The position numbers and the translations under genes are program-made. Below are positions 58,462 to 64,000 of a stretch of 64,000 nt of DNA, piece by piece (position 1 is the first letter of the stretch; every line of letters starts with the position of its first letter). The DNA comes from Thauera sp. K11 (GTDB lineage: Bacteria; Pseudomonadota; Gammaproteobacteria; Burkholderiales; Rhodocyclaceae), in NCBI RefSeq assembly GCF_002354895.1, contig NZ_CP023439.1, forward strand, positions 1,116,001 through 1,180,000, in the 5' to 3' direction. The notes below the pieces were generated by a model. The model did not search any database. It was not told where the DNA came from and saw only the letters and a list, made by a program, of their open reading frames with translations.

Positions 58462-59265
58462 TCAGGGCAGGACGGGCGGCAGCGGCGCCAGCGCTTCCAG
58501 CATCGACGCGATGGTGTCCAGGCCGCGCTCGAACAGGCTCTGCAGCACGGGCGCGAAGTTCGCGAAGACCAGCATCAGGCTGACGAAGCCGGCGGTGAGG
58601 GTGATCGGAAAGCCGACGGCGAAGAGGTTGAGCTGAGGCGCGGCCCGCGTCAGCACGCCGAGCGCGATGTTGGCCACCAGCAGCACCGCCACGATGGGCA
58701 GCGCCAGCAGCAGCCCGGCCGCGAACACCGTCGCCCCGGTGCGCGCGACGTGGCCCCAGCCGGACGAGCGAACCGTCCCGGCGCCCACCGGCAGCCACTC
58801 GAAGCTCCTCACGGTGACGTCGATCAGCAGCAGGTGGCCATTCACCGACAGGAAGAGCAGGGTGGTGACGAGGCCGAGGAAGTCGGACATCACCGCCGTC
58901 TGGCCGCCCGCCTCGGGGTCGAAGAAGACGGCGAACGACAGGCCCATCTGCATGCCGATCAGCGCGCCGGCCATGTCGACCGCGGCGAAGACGATGCGCA
59001 TCATGAAGCCGATCGCGATGCCGATGAAGATCTGCTGCACGAAGATCGCCAGCCCCGGCCCGGAGCCCGGCGGCACCGCGGGCATCGGCGGCATGGCCGG
59101 CAACAGCGCGACCGTCACCGCCAGCCCGATCGCCAGCCGCACGCGCATCGACACGCCGCGGTTGGAGAACACCGGCGCGGACGAGAACAGGCCCAGGAGG
59201 CGCGCCAGCGGAAACATCAGCGCCGCGAGCCAGGCGTCGAGCTGTGCGGCGGTGACGCTGAGCAT
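58462..59265 (-). CDS. fliR: Flagellar export apparatus protein FliR
   Basis: A 267-residue membrane protein with six hydrophobic helices. PLARLLGLFSSAPVFSNRGVSMRVRLAIGLAVT and MQMGLSFAVFFDPEAGGQTAVMSDFLG are typical of FliR. It forms the export gate core with FliP and FliQ. It is last gene of fliKLMNOPQR; its stop lies two bases from the converging lipoprotein gene. Confidence 0.96.
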   Translation of the reverse strand: MLSVTAAQLDAWLAALMFPLARLLGLFSSAPVFSNRGVSMRVRLAIGLAVTVALLPAMPPMPAVPPGSGPGLAIFVQQIFIGIAIGFMMRIVFAAVDMAGALIGMQMGLSFAVFFDPEAGGQTAVMSDFLGLVTTLLFLSVNGHLLLIDVTVRSFEWLPVGAGTVRSSGWGHVARTGATVFAAGLLLALPIVAVLLVANIALGVLTRAAPQLNLFAVGFPITLTAGFVSLMLVFANFAPVLQSLFERGLDTIASMLEALAPLPPVLP

Positions 59266-59287
59266 GGGATGCCGTGGCCGGGCGCCG

Positions 59288-59557
59288 TCAGCCGATCATC
59301 GCGGGGATGGATTCGAACAGCCGGCGCATGAAGTCGGTCAGCGTGGTGATCATCCACGGGCCGGCCACGACCAGGGTCACGAAGATCATCACCAGCTTCG
59401 GCACGAAGGACAGCGTCATCTCGTTGATCTGCGTGGCGGCCTGGAAGACGCTGATGATGAGGCCGGTGACCAGCGCGGCGAGGAAGAGCGGCGCCGACAC
59501 CAGCAGCGTGATCTCGATCGCCTGGCGGCCCAGGTCGATGACGGTGGTAGGGGTCAT
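59288..59557 (-). CDS. fliQ: Flagellar export apparatus protein FliQ
   Basis: An 89-residue protein with two membrane helices. GRQAIEITLLVSAPLFLAALVTGLIISVFQAATQINEMTLSFVPKL is the standard FliQ pattern. It lies between fliP and fliR with gaps of about 20 bases. Confidence 0.97.
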   Translation of the reverse strand: MTPTTVIDLGRQAIEITLLVSAPLFLAALVTGLIISVFQAATQINEMTLSFVPKLVMIFVTLVVAGPWMITTLTDFMRRLFESIPAMIG

Positions 59558-59577
59558 GATGGCGTCTCCTCGGCGGG

Positions 59578-60366
59578 CTAGGGCGCGAAGCTCTGCACCA
59601 GCGAGCCGATCAGCAGGGTCCAGCCGTCGACCAGCACGAAGAGCATGATCTTGAACGGCAGCGACACGATCACCGGCGACATCATCATCATGCCCATCGA
59701 CATCAGCACCGAGGCCACGACCATGTCGATGATGATGAAGGGGATGAAGACGATGAAGCCGATCTGGAACGCGGTCTTCAGCTCCGAGGTGACGAAGGCG
59801 GGGATCACCACGCGCATCGGCAGGTCCTCGGCCTTGTCCACCGGCGGCAGCCCGGCCAGGCCGGCGAACAGCGACAGGTCGGGCTCGCGCACCTGCCTGA
59901 GCATGAAGGTCTTCATCGGCACGGAGGCGCGCTGCAGCGCCTCGTCGAACTGTATCGTGCCCTGGGACATGGGCAGGTAGGCTTCCTCATGGACCTTCTC
60001 GGCCACCGGCGCCATGATGAAAAACGTCAGGAACAGCGCCAGCCCCAGCAGCACCTGGTTGGGCGGCGCGGTCTGCGTGCCCATCGCCTGGCGCAGCAGG
60101 GAGAAGACGATGATGATGCGCGTGAAGCTGGTCATCATCAGCACCATCGCCGGGATGAAGCTGAGCAGCGTCATCAGCACCAGCGTCTGGATCGTCAGGC
60201 TGTAGGTGGTGCCGCCGCCGGCGGCGGGCGTGGCGGTCAGCGTCGGCAGCGCCTGCGCCGCGGCCAGCAGCGGCGCCAGCGCCAGCGCGAATCCGGCCGC
60301 GCAGCGCGCGAGCGCCGGCAGCGCGCCGGCGGGCGAGGCGCGCCGCGGCATGGGTCCGGGGCTCAC
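59578..60366 (-). CDS. fliP: Flagellar export apparatus protein FliP
   Basis: A 262-residue gate protein. A signal-like N-terminal segment (about 15-37) is followed by [37 protein letters not shown] and, near the end, [29 protein letters not shown]. The GTG at 60366 has GGAG eight bases upstream and overlaps the fliO stop (GTGA); an ATG at 60351 is the alternative and removes five residues. Confidence 0.95.
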   Translation of the reverse strand: MSPGPMPRRASPAGALPALARCAAGFALALAPLLAAAQALPTLTATPAAGGGTTYSLTIQTLVLMTLLSFIPAMVLMMTSFTRIIIVFSLLRQAMGTQTAPPNQVLLGLALFLTFFIMAPVAEKVHEEAYLPMSQGTIQFDEALQRASVPMKTFMLRQVREPDLSLFAGLAGLPPVDKAEDLPMRVVIPAFVTSELKTAFQIGFIVFIPFIIIDMVVASVLMSMGMMMMSPVIVSLPFKIMLFVLVDGWTLLIGSLVQSFAP

Positions 60367-60803
60367 TGGCGGCGCTCCATCGCCTGCCGGAGCCAGGCGG
60401 GGAAGTCCTTCATGCCTGCCGCCGGCGCGCCCGGAACGGGGACGGGCAGTTCGTCGGCGCCCAGCACGTGCAGCGTCCTGACCTGCCCGGGCGCCACGCC
60501 CAGCACCAGCACCTTGTCGCCCAGCCCGACCAGCACCACGCGCTCGCGCGGGCCGACCGCCACCGCGCCCAGCACCTTCAGCGCCGAGGCCGCCGTGCCA
60601 CGGGGGGCGGACAGGCGCTTGATCGCCCACAGGCAGGCGAGCAGCACGGCGACGACGACGGCGAGGCCGACGGCCATCTGCCCCAGGCCGGCGGCGAGAT
60701 CCGGCGCGGCCGGGGAGGCTGCGCCGGCCGGCTCCGCGGCGTGCAGCGGAAGCGCGGCGGACAGCAGGGAGAGGGCCGCAAGGGCGAACGGGGGAATGGG
60801 CAC
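60363..60803 (-). CDS. fliO: Flagellar export accessory protein FliO
   Basis: A 146-residue protein. An N-terminal signal-like helix, a second hydrophobic segment (about 42-62, [22 protein letters not shown]) and a small cytoplasmic domain ([34 protein letters not shown]) fit FliO, which helps assemble the FliP ring. It starts with GTG at 60803 and lies 67 bases after fliN. Confidence 0.88.
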   Translation of the reverse strand: MPIPPFALAALSLLSAALPLHAAEPAGAASPAAPDLAAGLGQMAVGLAVVVAVLLACLWAIKRLSAPRGTAASALKVLGAVAVGPRERVVLVGLGDKVLVLGVAPGQVRTLHVLGADELPVPVPGAPAAGMKDFPAWLRQAMERRQ

Positions 60804-60870
60804 GTCGTGCTGCTCGTCGAAGGCGAAGTGTGTGGCGGGCCCGCGGCGGCGTCGCGCCGCGGGCGGGGAA

Positions 60871-61338
60871 TCAGTGGCGGATCTTCCGCATGCGTTCGGC
60901 GGGGCTGATGATGTCGGTCAGGCGGATGCCGAACTTATCATTGACCACCACCACCTCGCCCTGCGCGATCAGGGTGCCGTTCACGAGCACGTCCATCGGC
61001 TCGCCGGCCAGCCCGTCGAGCTCGACCACCGAGCCGTGCGCCAATTGCAGCAGGTTGCGGATCGACAGCTTGGTGCGGCCGAGTTCGACCGTGATCTGCA
61101 CCGGGATGTCGAGGATCATGTCGAAGTCGTTCAGCGAGCCCGGCTTGCCGCCGGCCGAGCCGAAGTCTTCGAAGATCTGGCTGGCGGGGCGCGCCTGGTA
61201 GGGGGAATCGCCCATCGCGGCGGCGGCGAGTTCGGCGGCCACCTGCGCGGCGTCATCGCCCACGCCGGCCTCGGCCGAAGCCTGTTCCTGCATCGCGGCG
61301 GCCCAGTCGTCGTCGCTGATCTGGTTGTCGTCAGCCAT
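60871..61338 (-). CDS. fliN: Flagellar motor switch protein FliN
   Basis: A 155-residue C-ring protein. A variable acidic/Ala-rich N-terminal half leads to the conserved SpoA domain (about 70-150): DIPVQITVELGRTKLSIRNLLQLAHGSVVELDGLAGEP and GEVVVVNDKFGIRLTDI. The ATG at 61338 follows GGAGG and overlaps the fliM stop by eight bases. Confidence 0.96.
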   Translation of the reverse strand: MADDNQISDDDWAAAMQEQASAEAGVGDDAAQVAAELAAAAMGDSPYQARPASQIFEDFGSAGGKPGSLNDFDMILDIPVQITVELGRTKLSIRNLLQLAHGSVVELDGLAGEPMDVLVNGTLIAQGEVVVVNDKFGIRLTDIISPAERMRKIRH

Positions 61339-62341
61339 TCTGGCCTCCAGGAATCTGTGGGGCGTCGTTCTCGTTGGGATTGACGATGCGTTCGACCTTG
61401 AGCGCATAGCGCCCGTTCTTCGTGCCGTGCCGGCACTCGAACACCGGCACGCCGTCCACCTCGGCCGTCAGCGCCTCGGGGACGTTGAGCGGGATCACGT
61501 CGCCGACGCGCATGTCGACGATGTCGCGCAGCGTCACGCGGGCGGTGCCGAAGTTGCACGTCAGATCGATCTCGGCCGTCTGCAACTGGCGCGACAGAAG
61601 CCGTATCCAGCGCTTGTCCTGCGTCAGGTGATCGCTCTGCATCGTCGAGTAGAGCAGGTCGCGGATCGGCTCCAGCATCGAGTACGGAAAGCAGACGTGC
61701 ATCTCCGCCTGCGCGCCGCCGAAGTCGAGCGAGAAGCTCGTCGCGACGACGATCTCGGACGGCGTGGCGATGTTGGCGAACTGCGAATTCATCTCCGAGC
61801 GGACGTATTCCAGCTCGAACTTGAACACCGGCGCCCAGGCGCGCGCATACTCCGCGAACACCACGTCGAGCATGCCCTTGATGATGCGCTGCTCGGTCGG
61901 CGTGAAGTCGCGTCCCTCGACGCGGGTATGGAAGCGGCCGTCGCCGCCGAACATGTTGTCGACCACCAGGAACACCAGGTTGGGGTCGAACACCACCAGG
62001 CCGGTGCCGCGCAGCGGCTTGCCCTGCACCAGGTTCAGGTTGGTCGGCACCACCAGGTTGCGGATGAATTCCGCGTACTTCTGCACCTTGATCGCGCCCA
62101 CCGACACCTCGGCGTTGCGGTGCATGTAGTTGAACATGCCGATGCGCAGGTAGCGCGCGAAACGCTCGTTGATCAGTTCCATCGTGGGCATGCGCCCACG
62201 CACGATGCGTTCCTGCGTGGCGAGGTTGTACGGCCTGACGCCGCCCTCGTCGGCGAGATCTTCGTCCGGCTCGTCGGACTCCCCGGTGACGCCCCGCAGC
62301 AGGGCGTCAACCTCTTCCTGGGAAAGAAAGTCCGAAGACAT
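61331..62341 (-). CDS. fliM: Flagellar motor switch protein FliM
   Basis: A 336-residue C-ring protein. The N-terminal CheY-binding peptide is MSSDFLSQEEVDALLRGVTGE. The middle domain has GKPLRGTGLVVFDPNLVFLVVDNMFGGDGR. A C-terminal SpoA domain (about 255-325) binds FliN. It follows fliL by 12 bases. Confidence 0.97.
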   Translation of the reverse strand: MSSDFLSQEEVDALLRGVTGESDEPDEDLADEGGVRPYNLATQERIVRGRMPTMELINERFARYLRIGMFNYMHRNAEVSVGAIKVQKYAEFIRNLVVPTNLNLVQGKPLRGTGLVVFDPNLVFLVVDNMFGGDGRFHTRVEGRDFTPTEQRIIKGMLDVVFAEYARAWAPVFKFELEYVRSEMNSQFANIATPSEIVVATSFSLDFGGAQAEMHVCFPYSMLEPIRDLLYSTMQSDHLTQDKRWIRLLSRQLQTAEIDLTCNFGTARVTLRDIVDMRVGDVIPLNVPEALTAEVDGVPVFECRHGTKNGRYALKVERIVNPNENDAPQIPGGQNG

Positions 62342-62353
62342 CGCGGGGGTCCG

Positions 62354-62908
62354 TCACTGGATGATGAACGAGTTGAACAGCACGGCCTGCACCGGCCCGT
62401 TCGAGCGCGTCCGCCCGCGTGAATCGGTGCCGGCGGGGAAGCCGAGCGCCTCGTTCACCTGGGTGGCGATGCCCTCGGCGAGCGCTTCGCGCCCCACGGT
62501 GTCGGCCAGCTCGGATGGCAGCTTGGACGACAGCAGCAGGTTGATGCGATGCCGGATCTCGGGCATGAAAGCCTTGAGGCTCTCGGCCAGCTTGGGATCG
62601 CCGACGCGCAGGACGATGACCGCCTGCAGGTAGTGGTCGCCCTCGTCGCGGCGCAGATTGACGGTGAAGGGGTCCAGCGGCACGAAGGCGGGCGGCTTGG
62701 ACAGATCGATCGTCGAGTGCGGGGCCGTCTCCTGCGCGTCCGCATGGTCGCCGCCGCCCTTGTCCTTCTTCAGCAGCAGCAACACCACCACGCCCGCGGC
62801 TGCGACGAACAGCACGAGCAGGACGATGATGATGATCAGCAGCAGCTTGCCCTTCTTCCTGGGGGCTGCCTCGGTGGCAGCTTCCGGTTTGGCTGGCGCC
62901 TTCGCCAT
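62354..62908 (-). CDS. fliL: Flagellar basal body-associated protein FliL
   Basis: A 184-residue single-pass inner-membrane protein. A Lys/Ala/Pro-rich cytoplasmic start, a long hydrophobic helix (about 22-46), then a periplasmic domain with PLDPFTVNLRRDEGDHYLQAVIVLRVGD and MPEIRHRINLLLSSK. FliL supports stator function. It lies downstream of fliK with a 93-base gap that contains a small hairpin. Confidence 0.95.
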   Translation of the reverse strand: MAKAPAKPEAATEAAPRKKGKLLLIIIIVLLVLFVAAAGVVVLLLLKKDKGGGDHADAQETAPHSTIDLSKPPAFVPLDPFTVNLRRDEGDHYLQAVIVLRVGDPKLAESLKAFMPEIRHRINLLLSSKLPSELADTVGREALAEGIATQVNEALGFPAGTDSRGRTRSNGPVQAVLFNSFIIQ

Positions 62909-62967
62909 GCGACTCTCCTAGATCCTGAATCCCATTATCCAGGATGGCCGCTGCGAACGAAGCGCGG

Positions 62968-62989
62968 AAAAGTGGGGCAGACCCGCCCC
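62968..62989 (-). terminator. Weak hairpin with T-run between fliK and fliL
   Basis: On the minus strand GGGGC-GGGTCT-GCCCC is followed by AC and TTTT, 12 bases after the fliK stop. It could partly end or attenuate transcription inside the fliK-R cluster. The stem is only five base pairs. Confidence 0.4.
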
Positions 62990-63001
62990 AATTCCGGCGC
63001 T

Positions 63002-64000
63002 TCAGACGAAGGTGTCGACCATCCCGTCGTGTTGCCTCGACCAGGCGGTGGCCGCCGTGCCGTTGCCGAGCGTGCCGCCGCCCCGTCCGCGTCCGCCGCT
63101 GCCGCCGTCGCGTCCGGCCTGCTGCTCGCCGGAGGTGCCGACGCTGGCCTCGCCGAGGCTGATGCCCGCTTCCGCGAACATCTCGCGCAGGCGCGGCAGG
63201 GCCTGCTCGAGCGCATTGCGCGCAGCCTGGCTGCTCGCGACGAATTGTGCCGTGGTCTGATCGCCGTTCAGGTTGATCGAGACTTCGAGCTTGCCGAGGT
63301 TGGGCGGGGTCAGCACCAGCTCGGCCTTGCTCTCGGCGCGGCCCAGCATCCAGGTCACGCGGTTGCCGACCTCGTCGACCCAGCCATCCCGTCCGACCGG
63401 TGTGTTGACCGGCAGTTGCGGCGTTGCCGGCCGGGCGGCGATGGCCTGGTTGCGCAAGGCGGCGAATTCGCCGGCAGGGTGCGGCACGGCGTCGCCGGGA
63501 AGCGTCGAGGCAAGGGCCGCGCCGGCCCCGTCCGCGCCCTTCACCCCGGCGGCGAGCCGGCCGGCCGCCGCGTTCTCGCGCGCCTGCAGCATGAGCGCCG
63601 GATCCGCGGCGCCGCGCCCGGCGCCCGGCAGTCCTGCATCCATTCTCGGCAGCAGGCCGGAATTCTGAAGCGATTTGCCCGGGCTGTCATCCGCCGCCGG
63701 ACCGGGCCTGGGTGCGCCTTCCGCCATCCTCGCCGCGGCAAGCTGCGGCAGCAGGGCGGCAAGTTCTGCCGGCAAGTCGGCATCGATGCCGGTATCGTCG
63801 GTTCCGCCATCGGCATCGGCCGCGGCGTCGGTGAGCACCACGGCTGCCGGGGCCGCCAGCGTGATCGGGTCCGTGCCGCCGGCGGCGGACGCTGCGGCGG
63901 CGCCTTCCGCCGCCTTGCCGCCGGCCTGCGATGCAGGCGTGCCTTCGCCATGCGCGCCCGAGGTTTCGCGATGCGCGCCCTTGCCGTCGGCGGGCCGGCC
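63002..64000 (-). CDS. fliK: Flagellar hook-length control protein FliK, C-terminal part (cut by window end)
   Basis: The frame is open through the last base of the window, so the N-terminus is missing. The visible 332 residues have an Ala/Gly/Asp-rich variable region and then the conserved C-terminal Flg_hook domain: LVLTPPNLGKLEVSINLNGDQTTAQFVASSQAARNALEQALPRLREMFAEAGI. A Gly/Arg-rich tail closes it. FliK measures hook length and triggers the FlhB switch. It is upstream of fliLMNOPQR in the usual order. Confidence 0.93.
   Translation of the reverse strand, partial: GRPADGKGAHRETSGAHGEGTPASQAGGKAAEGAAAASAAGGTDPITLAAPAAVVLTDAAADADGGTDDTGIDADLPAELAALLPQLAAARMAEGAPRPGPAADDSPGKSLQNSGLLPRMDAGLPGAGRGAADPALMLQARENAAAGRLAAGVKGADGAGAALASTLPGDAVPHPAGEFAALRNQAIAARPATPQLPVNTPVGRDGWVDEVGNRVTWMLGRAESKAELVLTPPNLGKLEVSINLNGDQTTAQFVASSQAARNALEQALPRLREMFAEAGISLGEASVGTSGEQQAGRDGGSGGRGRGGGTLGNGTAATAWSRQHDGMVDTFV

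Overview
The window is high-GC Gram-negative chromosomal DNA. It most resembles a Rhodocyclales betaproteobacterium of the Thauera/Azoarcus/Aromatoleum type. The evidence is the surE-pcm-nlpD-rpoS operon, two PEP-CTERM surface proteins, the bioAFDB order, BamC, and a sigma-54/sigma-28 controlled polar-flagellum gene set with FlhF and a MotC/MotD-type stator. The assignment comes from gene content only. No rRNA is present, and no phage, insertion sequence or CRISPR array was seen.

Bases 1-5.6 kb hold the 3' end of a Calx-beta/PKD surface protein, a PEP-CTERM protein, and a tightly overlapped minus-strand trio: a Kef-like antiporter membrane domain, a YbdK/GCS2-type gamma-glutamyl (carboxylate-amine) ligase and a C26 gamma-glutamyl hydrolase. 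Bases 5.9-9.2 kb hold surE-pcm-nlpD-rpoS, the stationary-phase sigma operon, behind an extended -10 promoter. Bases 9.2-15.1 kb (minus) hold a DUF2189 membrane protein and the moxR-DUF58-tgpA-mltB run with overlapping genes. Bases 15.3-18.4 kb (plus) hold an HDAC-like deacetylase, dapA and bamC, closed by a strong terminator. An LEA-like Ala/Lys lipoprotein converges on that terminator.

Bases 19.0-22.1 kb hold an unknown protein, a JmjC/cupin oxygenase and rlmD. Bases 22.3-26.7 kb hold the biotin operon bioA-F-D-B, followed by tRNA-Ser(TGA) and a second PEP-CTERM gene. At 28.0-28.4 kb a two-hairpin guanidine-II (mini-ykkC) riboswitch precedes an SMR guanidinium exporter. Bases 28.5-29.8 kb hold a divergent dmeF/dmeR (RcnR-like) Ni/Co efflux pair around a clear operator. 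rluE and a DUF192 protein follow.

From 31.1 kb to the end the window is a flagellar region interrupted once. flhB-flhA-flhF-(degenerate flhG)-fliA-motC-motD come first on the plus strand. The topoisomerase IV genes parC and parE (minus) follow, split by a small toxin-antitoxin patch: an orphan HigA with a truncated HigB remnant, and an intact VapBC pair. Flagellar genes resume with flgN, flgM and flgA (minus), then flgBCDEFGHIJKL (plus), an unknown lipoprotein, and fliKLMNOPQR (minus, with fliK cut by the window end). Sigma-54 -24/-12 sites are seen before flgB and flgK and, more weakly, before flgG. A near-consensus sigma-28 site precedes flgM, which fits the usual class hierarchy. flgA carries an apparent one-base frameshift in a C4/G4 run.

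The most unusual items are the antiporter/ligase/hydrolase trio, the P-loop-less FlhG, the toxin-antitoxin remnant inside parE/parC, the flgA frameshift and a roughly 100-bp palindromic element before flgM.
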